A DNA stretch of 64,000 nucleotides from Euryodendron excelsum. Its lineage: Eukaryota; Streptophyta; Magnoliopsida; Ericales; Pentaphylacaceae. Made by a program: the position numbers and the translations under genes. The notes under the pieces were generated by a model, which was not told the DNA's origin, ran no database searches, and was given only the letters and a program-made list of their open reading frames with translations. Every line of letters begins with the position of its first letter. Within the stretch, counting starts at the first letter, position 1. The stretch is taken from NCBI GenBank assembly GCA_033060915.1, contig CM065383.1, forward strand, positions 17,327,501 to 17,391,500, written 5' to 3'. This document shows, piece by piece, positions 1 to 14,100 of this stretch.

Positions 1-2020
1 AGCCGCGACCATGGTTTGCCACGTGTTCATGCATTTTTGATGTATAATGGGCGACCGCGAGAGAAACAATCTAGCACTCTCACCTATTAACTAGTCTTTT
101 CAACTTTTCTTTTTCATACTTTATAGACTCATCGTCTTTGACAAAAAAGTAATATATTATGATATATTATGATATTCTCACATCTTGAAAAAATCATTCA
201 ATGCTCTCGCAATACAATAGTCCTCGCACTGAGTTTGCTTGAAGGGGCTCAGAACATCTCCAACACTGTTAATTAAAATATTTAGTTTAAATATATTAAA
301 AAATATAATTTATATTTTAATTAGTTATTTTTAATATTTTAATATATTCTCTAACAATGTTATTTATTTTAATTAGTCACTTATTAAAGTTTTTTTTTAG
401 CACACTTCAAGAAAAAATAAAAAAAAGGAGCAAAAAAGAGAAGGATTGAGGAATAAATTAAAATTTTAAATTTATAGAGTTGAATAATGACTCTCTAACA
501 GAAGAAATTTAAAAAGCCTGTCAGAAATACTTCTATTGAACCAATGCCTAGTGTAATACCCAAAGTATATGTACATAGTATTTTAACAAAAAATTGATAA
601 TTGTCAGTTGCACCGCGGTGACACGGACTCAACCCACTCGCCTAATTTTTGTATTGGCACCCCTTAATTTTTTAATATAATTATCTTTTATTTAATATGT
701 ATACATGATTCTAGAAAATCTATTTTATTGAAATTTCTACCATTTTAAACTAAAGATCTAACCTAATATGCACCCATCTAACAAGTAGACTTATACATCA
801 AATAAACCAAAAACAAAATGGGCACAATTTGATGACTTCTCATGCCCAGGGACATGTTACGCTTGAACCATAAAGTCACAGTCCCTACTTTGACAAAATT
901 CTATTTAAATCCTATATTGACCCCTTAAAATTTAAAAAAAAAATTCTAACCTTCCAAAAGTTTTTTTTTTTTTTGTTTTTTTCGCTGGGTCATCATGTTC
1001 ATCCTTTTCTTTTTCGCACAGTTGCCCAAGTTGTTTTGAAATATTGGTATTTTTGTAATAAAAAGTTATAGTGATGAATATTTTATTTTAAAATGAATGG
1101 TTCTTATTCAATCATATCATTCAGAAAATTAACTTTGTACTATTTTTTTATTTTTTTTGTAGCATTGCCATTCTCTTTTAGATAAAATTGAAAATTGTGT
1201 TCTTTGATAAATTTATATAAAAACTTCTACCAAAATAATATAACAATAAGGGACAAAACTACCTTAAAAGAACGGAGTCACGACAACTCACATTTTGACA
1301 AAATTTTGTATAGGTCCTATAAATTTTGAGTATTTATAACAAAAAATCGTATTGGGTTCTACAAAATTCAAATAAATTTATTATAGCTTTTTAAAATACA
1401 AAAAAAATTATTTTGGTCACCACAAAATTCAAGAAATTTTATTTTTAGCTTTTAAAAGTCAATTTTTTTTAACCTTAGCCCCCTCTTAATCAAATTCTTT
1501 GATATGTTCACGATAATAATAGTAATTTATAATTACAAATTATCGTTATAAGTGTCTCGTCAATCACATAATTCTCAACATATATTTTATTTCACTGTGT
1601 GAATTTTTTTAAGTACTCTTTAATTTTTTATTCTTTTTTCTTGTCTTTGTTTCGTGTGAGCTTTCCACACTACTTGGTTCTCACTTGGAATGAAACTCGA
1701 AAGTATTTGGTTCACTCGTCAAAAGGTGCAAAGATAGGCACCGGTATTTTTCAGTTTTCATTCCAATTTTTAAAACTATTGAAACGTGGCATTCTCATTA
1801 TCGATCGTGCATAGCATTCCACATCTATAATTTGAAATTACACGGATTGGCATGTAATTGCATATATTTTATTAAAAAATTTGAGTGGAGTCAGTTTTCC
1901 GCACTACACTTGTGATCTCCTCATTGGCTCGCAAAAGAACAAAGAAAAAAAGAGCCTCAATTCCACCGCCACGTATGTAAGCAATTTGTTTGTAATTTAC
2001 AATGCAGTCCAGCTACACCA
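1..2020. other. upstream intergenic DNA of SKP1, AT-rich, no gene seen
   Basis: No reading frame here looks like a protein. The stretch at about 250-555 opens with AACATCTCCAACACTG, resembling the ends of Harbinger-type MITEs, but I cannot define its other end. Two similar tracts (about 888-960 and 1290-1480), both containing TTTGACAAAATT and many A runs, look like decayed copies of one repeat. A 71-codon frame at 1599-1814 has no recognisable features and is probably chance. Confidence 0.5.
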
Positions 2021-2032
2021 ACTATATTAAAA
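2021..2032 (+). promoter_or_regulatory. TATA-like element of SKP1
   Basis: ACTATATTAAAA lies about 120 bases upstream of the SKP1 start codon, leaving room for a 5' leader of roughly 90 bases. This is inferred from spacing and composition only; no transcript evidence is available. Confidence 0.4.
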
Positions 2033-2147
2033 AACTGTCCGGCCTATTCCTATTCCCATCTTCTCGCTTTTCAGTCTAGTTCTATAGAGTAAGGTAGGGA
2101 TAGGGTTTCGTGGTTCGGAGATTTTTTTGGCGGAGGCGAAGGAAACG

Positions 2148-5100
2148 ATGTCGTCGTCGAAGAGGATAACGCTGAAGAGCTCGGACGGGGAGGCGTTCGA
2201 GGTGGAGGAGGTGGTGGCGGTGGAATCGCAGACGATCAAGCACATGATCGAGGACGACTGCGCCGACAGCATCATACCTCTGCCCAACGTCACCAGCAAG
2301 ATCCTGGCCAAGGTCATCGAGTACTGCAAGAAGCACGTTGAGACCCCCAAGAACGAAGATCGCTCTGCCGAGGACGATCTCAAGGCCTGGGACGCTGAGT
2401 TCGTCAAGGTCGACCAGCCCACGCTCTTTGACCTCATTCTGGTAACCATCCCTCCTTTTACCTCGTACGTATCTATATATGTATATTTATTTGTAATTTT
2501 AATCGGTTTTGGTGCCTTCGTCGACGTATTAGGGCTTCTATGTTTGAATTATTGTTTTCAAAGTTTTGACTTTAATATCTATTCGCTTTATTTGTAAATT
2601 AGCGATGCTTTATTTCTGTAATGATGATTGAAATTTCGCACTAGGGGTTTGATTAGTTACTTGTTGCTTGTAGTTGTGCGATTCTCTATTGTCAATTCGG
2701 TAGGGGTTTCCTTATTTTTTGTGGTCCTGTGCAAGGTTTGGAGTTGTGATTACTAGTGTTATTATTGAGCAAGACTTTTATAGTAACGAGGTTAGGGGAC
2801 TGATTATGCCTTTTCTGTCAGATGTTTTAAGATATTGTTCTGGGGCGTTAGAGGTTGGCCGTGTTCATTTGAGTGTTTTTCCGTGTGATTGAGGTCAGTG
2901 AACTGAAAATTGGAACGTAACTGGAATGTACCAGTGTTGTAGCACCAACAGAACCAGAAGGGGCCCTTCTTTCGAAGTCCAAGTGCTAGTTGCCCCGCCG
3001 ATGTTGAGATATATCCTGCCTATTTTGGCAAGGATTGATTTGTTGACGCAGCACGTCTTGTGTATGATGGGCTTGGATGATTTGCCGCTTCAAGTCTTGC
3101 ATATTCTGATCAAGAAGGGAATGGGAGACCTTCCTGGTCTTGGATGTGCTCCCAGGCACTTTGAATGAAATCAGCATCTGTTACAATTTTAGTGGGCCCA
3201 AGCTATGCTTTGGAACTTGGGTTGGGCTATTCAGGTATGGACGGATTATAAAAATTGATCTCATGCGTTTCCCTCAGATCTGGGTCTTTTGGTGTATTGA
3301 TCAAGTTCTTAATATTATCCACACCCTAAGTTCGAGTCACGGAGAGGGGTGACCTAAGGAGGGCTGTTACCTATTAAAAAAAGAGGATTTGCGAAGTCAC
3401 CTAGCTGGAAAGGATGGGTTGTCGTCGACGTTGGTTATGAAGCGTGGTAGTATGTTACGATCTTAATGGGTCCAACCTATAGTATGAAACATGGGTTGGG
3501 CTATTCCGATGGGACGGAATATAGGAATTGATCTCACGCGTTCCTTCAGACCTGGGCCTTTTGGCGTATTGGTCAACTTCCTAACATTAATGATTAGAAC
3601 CCAGTTAAGAAAGAAGGAACCCTGTCAATTGGTAACAATTAAAGAAGTTGTATTGATTGGATGAATCCAGAATGCTCTTGAGTATATCTACATACTTAAT
3701 ATACAAAGCAAATCCAACTAACTGAATTAACTGCTAATTAATCTCTAACAAACTGCTTTGCTTCAGTTACATGAACATGGGTGAATAGAGCATGCTTTTA
3801 ACAGCCTGTAATTGCATTGCTAATTAATCCCAGTTGCAGCAAATCAAGACATGCCTCATCAGCTAATTGATCCAGGTCATTATTCTTATTTTTTCAGCTA
3901 ATTGTCCAGCTCCTTCTCTTCTACATAGTCTCGTATCATTCTCATCCCCTTCGAGACGAGCCTTGTCCTCAAGGCGTGAAGTGAATGAAACGCTTCTGGA
4001 TTGCTGTCTCATCTTCCCAAGTCGTGCCTTCCATATATGGTACACTTTGGGGTCCTTGTGGACTTGTTTTCCCTTATCTCCATCCGCATCAGGTGAAACC
4101 ATTATCATATAATCAGAATTGTCATGTATCCAATCAGCTTTATCCAATATCACAAACATGAAGCGAATTAGCTTTATCTCAGGAGCTTCAATGATAATGT
4201 CAACACTATACTTTGGAGAACATATCTGGGGTCCTTGAGAAGTTTGCAATCTCCATAAAATCAGTAAGGTTCAACAAGCAGGCCCAAGGCCGAGGTTGAA
4301 CTGGTGATGACTTTCTGCCATTTCTGTAGTATATCAAAACTTCTTTATGAAGCATATACACTGTAAAAAATTTGAATGTTGCATCTTTTGATCTTTCACA
4401 TCCTTCTCAGACTTCAAAACATCTCTGTAATTCTGGGTCTCCATTCCTACAACATTGACATCATTTTTGTTGTTTAAAGCAATTTTCTTATTTAACTTGT
4501 TTTGAATCTTCTTTCTCTTGGCCTCATTCCAAATCAACCCATCAATCAAACTCTTTACTTTTTCCTCATGTTTCCTTTGCTTCTGCCTATCTACCTCATC
4601 TGATCCCTTTAGCATTTGACTCTTTTTTTCTCAATCAAGTACCAACTGATCATCTAGTGTTTCCTCCCCTTTTTCCATCATTTTCTTGACAAATAATACT
4701 TAAACGCCCATTATGGAATTGAGGAAGATGAGTAGTACGGCAGTTACCTGTGGGAAATTTGAGTAATTGGAGTCTTTGTAGATCATTCTTGACCTTCTGC
4801 TAATAGCTTCACTAGACTCCTCTTTGAATTTGGCCAACTCTCTTGAATAATCTTCAAATGTATGTGGATTATTTTGAACTATAAGATAACTTACAGAATT
4901 TGCCCCTAGTGTTGCTTGAATTGAATATATATTTGGGTTTTCCAGTTCACAATTCTGGGTCCTTTGATCAATCACAAAATAAGGAGGAGCCAAATGATGA
5001 TTGTAGTGCTTCATCCCTTCCACAACATCGCATTTACCAAAACTTTTATATCAGAAATAGTAATGACTCCCTTTTTCTCAACTTTCTCCATTGCCTGTGC

Positions 5101-8100
5101 TATTAGTTCCTTTATTTTATATTCATTGTTGGCATTAGCAGTAACTATCATATGGAATGGATCGAGTTATATTCTTGATAACTGAAATCTCGATCATTTC
5201 GAATGCTTAGATTTTTAATTATGTTTGTAAGTAAGTTAAATGAGTTAGATGAAAAATAAAAACAGAAAATATGGTAACCAACTTGACTGGATTCGTCCAG
5301 CAATAGGCAAGTAAGCCAACCAAAGAGGTTAACCACAAAGAGAAATAATAATAAAAACAAATAAAAAGAACTAGAAAAGAACTAAAAATGCTTGATCTAC
5401 TTAACACACTTAAGAGCAGGTGCGACGAAGTAGTACATAATAAAAATAACTCAGTAAGACCGAGATCGAATCATAGAGAATAGATGTAGTAGTTAAAACC
5501 GGATAACAAACGTAATTAAAAAAAAAAATCTTTTTGTAGTTTTGATATGGAGGTTGCTAAACTAGACAACAATGCCAAAAATATTTGTAAAATAAAACAG
5601 TTTTGGATTCAATTGATTCAATAATTTGACTTACTTAGGAATGATTAATACAAATTTACCAACTGTCGATTGTTTAGTCTATTCGGACCTTATAAATTAG
5701 CAGATGAGTATATTCAATGATAACCAAATACTGGAGTATTACTCAGTTAAAATCAAGAAATCCTCACCATCGACTCATAAACACTTGGCAATGCTTTCTC
5801 AGGGCATAAATGTAACAAACATAATTAAAAGTTCATGTTTTTAAAGTTCTAACTAGATATTTATTCAATTATTTTCAAAGACCCTCACCATCGATTTGCA
5901 TATACCGGCTGTTTTGTCAAGGCAGAAGGTATTATAAACATAATTAAAAGTCTTAAGTTTTCAAAAGAAACTAAACATCAATTATTCAGTAATATAACTT
6001 GATTAATTCCAAAACAAGTTTGATATAAAAACATTTCGGACAGAGTACTTGCATAAAATATACAAGTATCTGGAAAGTGTAGAGTAAATTAGCATCTAAT
6101 TTACTTTTATACTACTCCTATATTAACTACGATACTCCTAAACTTAATCTAGTTTAAACTTACACGAAATCAATACGTGCATAAAATATACGTGTACGTG
6201 ACCAAGTATGCAATGCACCGAACATGTGCAAAATCATTAAGTTTTCAAATAGATCCGAAATGAAAAGATAAATATTAATTAACCATCCCAATTCAATCAA
6301 GTGATCTTCCCAATTAGTTCCAAGAACAAAACTAAATAGTAATATTGAAAAGACTAGACATAAAAGAAAAAGGTTTAATACAAAAGAACATAAATACATA
6401 AATGGAAGAGAAATAAACTCCCAGAAATAAACCCTAGGAGAGAAGCCTTGGTCAAAGGGCGGACTCTCCCCTTAGCTTTCCTGAATGCCTTCTCCTCCCC
6501 TCTGTTGCACTCCTCTAGCTCCTTGACTTTATTGGCAATGAGAGATTGAAGAATTCTTTTGTTTTTTCTTTGGTTGGCCGACAATGACCTTCCCATTATC
6601 CATTTCTTTGTTTATTCAATCCAATCCACTTCAATGTTTGGTCTTTCATTCATTCACTTACACACTTGCACACAAATATATATACTATACATAATATAAT
6701 ATATTATACTCACTAACACAAACACACACACACATATATATAATATACACCCACTAACACATATATAATATTTATATATAATATACATCCTCTAATGCAC
6801 ATATAATATATATATTACATCATATTAATACTCGAATAAATGTCTATGTGCACACCGATTTTATTTTGCTCGGTTTTAACTTTAAATCTGCACAAGACAC
6901 CTAAACGTAAAAGAAAATTAATTTTATATTAAAATGATAATTAATATGTAAATAATTATTAACAATAACTTACATTTAGGGACTCTGATTGTACTTTTTA
7001 GGAGTATTATCACACCCCTAATTAAGCTTTTGGTAGTCCCTAGCAAAACAATAAACATACTTAAAAAGATAGGCTTCACTTTCGTAGGGATCACGAGTGC
7101 AATTGAACTTTGATCTTATACCTTTACTGTGAAATAAGGACATAGACATTTGTTGATTTTCCTACCTTAATGAAGGAGTTGGACTGTATATATATATATA
7201 TATCTAATTATCTAACTTTTTTTTTTTGTAGTGGATAACCTTGAGCGGATAACTCCTGGGGTTACTATTATTAACATTTTACTTTTCGCACTTTAATTTC
7301 AGTCTTGTACATTTAGCTTTTTTTTTTTTTTTTTTTTTTTCTGTAGTTTACCTCTCGGGTTGACCTACCGTCTTTATAGGCTAGTGCCCTCAACAAGATG
7401 ATCATTACTAACATATTTCTTAACTTTAATGTTTGTTTCTTGTTGTTTGTGTTTAGAGTGCAGGTTTTGTTTTTTTTTTTTTTTTTCATTTCTGCTGTAA
7501 TTTTCTTTTCTTTCTTTTTAGTGTTTTGTTGTTTTCTTTTGTTGGGACGTGTTGGTGTTGTCATATCCTCTAGTTTGTGTAAAGACCAAGAGGAAATTTT
7601 TTTGTGTCTTATGTAGATTTAAAGCTAAAATTGAGCAAAATGAAATCGGTGTGCACACAACTATTTATTCGAGTGTTAATTTGATGTAGTATATATATAT
7701 TATATATGTGTTAGTGAGTGTATATTATATATATGTGTTATTGGGTATTATATATATATATTATTTATATATGTATGTTAGTGGGTCTAATATATATTAT
7801 ATATATGTATGTTAGTGGGTATAATATATTAAATTATGTAAATATATATATATATATATATATTTGTGTGTAAGTGTGCAAGTGAATGAATGGAAAATAA
7901 AGCATTGAAGTGGATTAGATTGAATAAACAAAAGAAAGCAATGGTGGGAAGGCCATTATCAGCCAACAAAAGAAAAAAATAAAAGAATTCTTCAATCTCT
8001 CGTTGCCTATAAAGCCAAGGAACTGTATATTGTATGCGGGTGCTTTGTCCTGAATGTTTTTATGTCAAACTTATGGTGAGAACCTAAGGCTCTTAATCCT

Positions 8101-11100
8101 AATCAGGAATGGATGGAGTTATGATTGTGAATAATTGATATTTAGTTCCTTTCGAAAACTTTTAATTATGTTTGTAATACCTTCTACCTTGACAAAGCAG
8201 CTGATATATGCAGATCGACGGTGAGGGTCTTCGATAATAATTCAATAAGTATTTAGTTAGAACCTTTGAAAACAAGGGCCTTTAATTATACTTGTTATAC
8301 TTATGCCTTTATAAAGAATTGTCAAATGTTTACGAGCTGATGGTGAGTGTTTCATGATTTTAACTGAGTAATACTCTAGTATTTGGTTATCATTGAATAT
8401 ACCCATCTGCTAATTTATGATGTTAAAGTAGGCTAAACGATCGGCAGTTGATAAATCTGTATTCATCATTCCTAAGTAAGTCAAGTGATTGAATTAATTG
8501 ACTCCAAGATTGTTTTATTTTACAAGTATTTTTGGCGGCGTTGTTTGGTTTAGCAACCTCCATCTCAAAAGTACAAAAAATTTTTATTTTATTTTATTTT
8601 ATTTTTTTACTTATGTTTGTCATTCTATTTTAACTACTACATTCATTTTCTGTGGTTCGACTCCAGTCTTACCGGGTTATTTTTATTATATACTACTTCG
8701 CCATACCAGCTCTTGGGTGTGTTAAGTAGATCAATTATTTTTAGTTATTTTCTTCTTCTTTTTTTATTATTTCTTTTTGTGGTTAATCTCTTTGGTTGGC
8801 TTACTCGTCTATTACTGGACGAAGTCAGCCAAATTGGCTATCATATTTTCTGTTTTTATTTTCCATCTAACTCGTGTAACTTACTAACAAACATAATTAA
8901 AAGTCTAACTTTTCAAAAAGATCGAGATTTCAATTGTCAAGAATATAACTCGATCCATTCTAGATTAAGATTAAAGGCTTTTGGTTCTCACTAGAGAGGT
9001 TTGACATAAAAACATTTCGAACAGAGTACCCGTATAAAATTTACAAGTCTCTAGAAAGTGTAGAGTAAACTAGTATCTAATTTACTTTTGCACTACTCTT
9101 AAACTTAATCTAGTCTAAACTCACACGAAACCATTATGTGCATAAAATATACGTCTACGTGTCCAAGCATGTAATACACCAAACGCGTGTAAAAACACTA
9201 AGTTTTCAAATGAATCTGGAATGAAAAGATAAATCTTAATTAATCATTCTAATTCAGTCAAGTGATCTTTTCAATTGGCTTTAAGAATAAAATTAAATAC
9301 TAATATTGAAAAGACTAGACATGGAAGAAAAAGACTTTATAAATAAAAAGGTTTAATACAAAAGAACATAAATACATAAATGGAAGAGAAATAAACCTTA
9401 GGAGAGAAGCCTCGGCCAAAGGTCGGACTCTCCCCCTAGCTCTCCTGAATGCCATCTCCTCCCCTCTATTGCACTTCTCCAGCTCCTTGGCTTTATAGGT
9501 AATGAGAGATAGAAGAATTTTTTTGTTTTTTCTTTGGTTGGCTGACAATGGCCTTCCCACTATCCCTTTCTTTTGTTTATTCAATCCAATCCACTTTAAT
9601 GTTTTGTCTTCCATTCATTCACTTGCACACCTGCACACAAATATATATATACTATACATAATATAATATATTATATCCACTAACACATATATTATATATA
9701 TATATATATATATAAAATATACATTTACTAACACATATATATAATATATATTATACTCACTAACACAATATAAAATATACACTCAGTAACACATATATAT
9801 AATATATAGATACTACATCAAATTAACACTCGAATAAATATCTGTGTGCACATCGACTTCATTTTACTCGGTTTTAGCTTTAGATCTGCACAAGACACAA
9901 AATTTAAAAGACAACTCAGTTTATATTAAAATGATAATTAATATGTAAATAATTACTAACAATAGTTTACAATTAGGGACTCTGATTGTACTTTTTAGAG
10001 TACAATCAAGGAAATGTATTCATTGGGATTTTTTATCATTGCTTGATTTATCTTTCTATCATTCTCAAAATGCTTGAATTACATTGATGCATCCTTGTTT
10101 TCTGTAAGACACATGGTACTATCCACCTTGTGCAGTAATTCAGCAGTAGGACTAACAATATTCTGAGAAATCTCAACTGCCATTGCATCCAGTAAGATAT
10201 CGTTTTTCCCACCAACTCCTACATGCTTTGCATGAGTTTTATTTGATGTTCTCTGAATCTGTTTGACCCAAAAACCTGATTCTTCAATCACAGAATAAAA
10301 TGCTTTGTCAGTACTGGCCATACCTAAAGCCTGCTCTCCCTTCACCATCAAAGTTGGATCAAATTCTAAAGATGATGGTTGAACATTTTGTTGCAACTCT
10401 CTCAATTCCTTGTTGACACTATGATAAGCTTCATAGTTAACAGTATTAAAACACACATTTCTTTGCAAACTACAATTGTGATCCCACGCGTATGAGCCCC
10501 ATGTATTTGCCATGAAGTTAATAGCTACTTTAGGTGAAAATTCTGGATTTTCCCAAGAGATAATCATACCTTCTTGGTTTTGGCACCTATCATCTGAACT
10601 GATACAATGTAGAAGTGATGTTTCATTGCCTTCTTTATTAAAAACAAACAAACCCAATTCTTCTGATTTCTCCAAAGAATCAAAACTAACATGCGTTGGT
10701 CCTTGATCGTCCCACTTTCCATCGTCATTCAAATGGTAGACTTCATCAAACTGTAAGATGGCTTCTGATTTTCTGGATTTAGCCTCAATCGTTTCTTCTT
10801 GTAACTTGGCCAATCCAAGGGCTTGAGTTATGTTTCTAGGTTGATACATCTGGACATTAGCTCTGATTTCTTCTTTAAGCCCATTCACAAAGCAACTTAC
10901 AAGAACATCTGGTGGCAAGTCTTGGGTTTTGTTGCTCAATTCATCGAACCTCTAAGCATACTCTCTAACAGTGCTCCATTGTTGTAGTTCCCCTAGTTCT
11001 TCTGCATTTTCAGATTGATTGAATACCTCTTCCTGATTTGGATTGTGAAGATATTGAACCCACTGATCATGTCTCTGAATCATGGCCTCCATCAAGTCTC

Positions 11101-14100
11101 TGCCGATATTGAAGCGTTCCATTGTAATTCTCTCCAGCTCTAGTTTGCCTTGCCATGGCTGCAACCTTGATACCTTCACAGGTCTGAGAATCAGCCTGCT
11201 CTGATACCAAATGATAAGAACCCAGCTAAGAAAGAAGGAACTCTCAATTGGTAACAATTAAAGGAGTTGTATTGATTGAATGAATGAATCAAGAATGCTC
11301 TTGAGTATATCTATATACTCATTTTACAAAGCAAAGCCAACTAACTGAATTAACTGCTAACTAATCTCTAACAAACTGCTCTGCTTCAGTTACACGAACT
11401 GGGGTGAGCAGAGCATGCTTTTAACAGCCTATAATTGCTTTGCTAATTAATCCCAATTGCAGCGAATCAAGACACGCCACATCAGCTAATTGATCTAGCT
11501 CATGATTCCTATTTTGCCAGCTGATTGTCCAGCTCGTTCTCTTCTACATTGTCTCATATCAGCATCCCTCGAAAACCTGTTGAAAAAAGTGGGAGTTTTT
11601 GTGCTCCCTTGTCATAGTATCTTAATGATGCAGACAATAAGATTTTTCTTAGAATATTTGTTCACCAAACTTGCTTACTAGATGCAACAAGCTTGACATT
11701 GTTGATTTTGATGTAAATCATTATATTGCTTGTTCTTCTGACCCAGTAATGTTCTTGCAATTGATACAGTGTGGTGGTCCTTTACATGCAACGAGATTCT
11801 TTTATTTTCTTTTTGTTTTTTTTAATGTGTGTGTGTGTGAAATATATAGGAGGTTTGAAATTTTGAAATCAGTTATTGCAAGATTTTTGTTTTCATGTCA
11901 TGGACTTGAGTTTGTTTTTTTGCAATTTATGTGTGGCCATTGTTGTCCCATTGAGGTAGAAGGAATGAGGAAGTTGGATGTTCATGGTAGGTTTACTTGG
12001 TAGATGTTTTTCTTTGGAGGAAATGTTTTAGGATCAGGCCATATGTTTATAGATTTTGAACCAGTTTTTATAAGGCCTTTGAAGGGAACCCTTACATTCT
12101 TGTGCAAACTGGAAACTTAAGCTATGGATTAGTTTATCTTTGCAGTAGTAACTAGTTATTCAATTGATTATTGTTTTCGTATGTCAGTGTTGTACGAGCC
12201 CTTGCTGGCATGGATTTGGCCGGTGGAACTGGTAGACTAGTAAAATGGATCATCAGCTGCCCATTGTTCACTAAAAAATCATTTATGTATCCATGCTAAT
12301 ATATAAAGGGAGAAAACCAATTTGGTGTTCCCATCCTTTTGAAGCCATGTTTTCAATATTTATTCTCTCTCTTATTTATAAAAAAATGTATTCTTTTTCT
12401 TAAAAAGACTACTTTTTGGTTTAAAAGCGGCCACATACAGTTTAATAATGGTCACATATAGGTTAATATGAAGGTTTTTAAACTTTCAAAATACAATTAA
12501 TGTTTGTTCAAGTGGGAGAATGTTAGAATTTTTTGTTTGATGAACTTGCGTTAATTGATTTTGTTATGCAAAAGACGTGTTGAATCCAATATTATTATGA
12601 GACGTGCATAATAGGGCCTATTATGTTGTGATCTATTTAATTAGCCCTATGCACACCTTTTGTGATATTGATATGGTTGGATGACAAGTGTGGGCCTGTT
12701 TTAAGTATGATAAAAGCCCGTTATGAGAGGGCCTTATTAACTACTATATATATTGGCTAGCTCCTCTCTCCTCTCTTAACTATAGATTGCTTTTCCCATT
12801 AAGTGTCGTCATATTGTTTGAGATAGAAGGATATGAAGAATTAGCCCTGTGTATAAGTTCATGGATTTAAGATTGGATTCCTTGTCAGAATTGCACAATT
12901 AGGGATGCTTCCGCATTTTTATTTTTATTTTTATTTTTTATCACATTTTAAATTCATATATATGTTCAGCATATTTTAACATTTGGCCCAACCTGTGGTA
13001 TGGGACATAAGTTGGGCTATTCTAGTATTGGATGAATTGATTTGACATATTCCATTAGACCTGACTCTTTTGGTGTATTGATCAAGTTCTTAACATTTGG
13101 TATTACTCCTGTTATGAGTTTGATTATTGAGGGGCGACCTTGGGAAGGTTTGCTACCTATAACAAATGAAGGCTCCATGAAGTCACCCAGCTAGGATGAG
13201 GGTCATCGTGGGCGTCGGCTAGGGAACATGGTGGTTTGTTTCGATCTCAGTGGCCCAGCCAGTGGTATATGACATAAGTTGGGCTATTTCGGTATGGGAT
13301 GAAATATAAGAATTGATCTCACGCGTTCTATCAGACCTGGGTCTTTTGTCGTAGTTGGAATATACTAAACATGTATATAAATTTAGAACATCAATGCAAT
13401 GAAGAATGAATGCAGAAGGGTGGTTGATTGTGCTATTCGAACAGAGAATCCAATCTTGAATCAAATAGGAAAATAAATCTACAGTTAGGAATGAAAAGGG
13501 GACCTAACCAATATATACAGTAGAAACAGGACTACACTTGCGGTCTAACCACATCAATATCAAAATACATGCGTGTATAAACCCCCTCATAAATTAGATC
13601 ACAACACTATATGCCCATCATGCATGTCTCATTACAATATTGTATTCAACCTGTTTTTCACAAAATAAAAGTCAATTAATGGAAGCTCACGAAACGAAAA
13701 ATTCTAACGTTCTCTTGTTTGAGCATACAGTAATTGTAGTTTGAAAGTCTAAAAATTTATATTAAAATGACTATTGGATGGAAAACAAGCCATCAATATT
13801 GAACAAAGGCAGTCGTTGTACTATTGATATGTGTAAGACCACTCATGATTACAAATATGTGATCATGCAAATGTGTTTGAAATCCGGATTTGTCAAGGGA
13901 AAAGAAAAGAAAAAAGAGAAGGTGAGGGAAAAGAGTTTGTTCTCTTTTCCCTCACTTTTTATTTTCCATCATCAAATCCTTGATCCACACACAGCCTTAC
14001 CAAATCTCTGATAGTAAGGTACTTAAATATTTTATATTCTTAGACTCTCTAGAACTTTTGTTGTCCTTTGAAATAACACAACTTCATTATCATCATTAAA

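Larger units (their letters stand above)
3591..11561 (-). mobile_element. Ty3/gypsy-type LTR retrotransposon without pol, with captured host sequence and nested insertions
   Basis: Two direct copies of a ~350-bp sequence bound the element: 3591-3938 and 11212-11561. Each has ends of the form TGAT..ATCA. Inside the right copy, on the minus strand, TGGTATCAGAGCAGG is an initiator-Met-tRNA primer binding site two bases from the LTR. A purine tract precedes the left copy. A gag remnant with the motif [19 protein letters not shown] marks a chromovirus-like Ty3/gypsy lineage. I see no protease, RT, RNase H or integrase motifs, so this is a non-autonomous or deleted copy. The body carries a CPN60 gene fragment and is interrupted by a repeat complex at 5156-9993. 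No matching target duplication is visible (ATTAA left, GCATC right). Confidence 0.8.

Noticed and set aside
2127..2147. An upstream TTG start that would add seven residues to SKP1
   Set aside because: The ATG at 2148 matches family N-termini and plant genes rarely start at TTG.
2027..2449. A 140-codon minus-strand frame across SKP1 exon 1
   Set aside because: It is the shadow of the conserved SKP1 coding strand; its translation has no family features.
3586..11566. A target duplication around the gag-only gypsy element
   Set aside because: The flanking 5-mers ATTAA and GCATC do not match; either mutation or end-to-end recombination has removed the signal.
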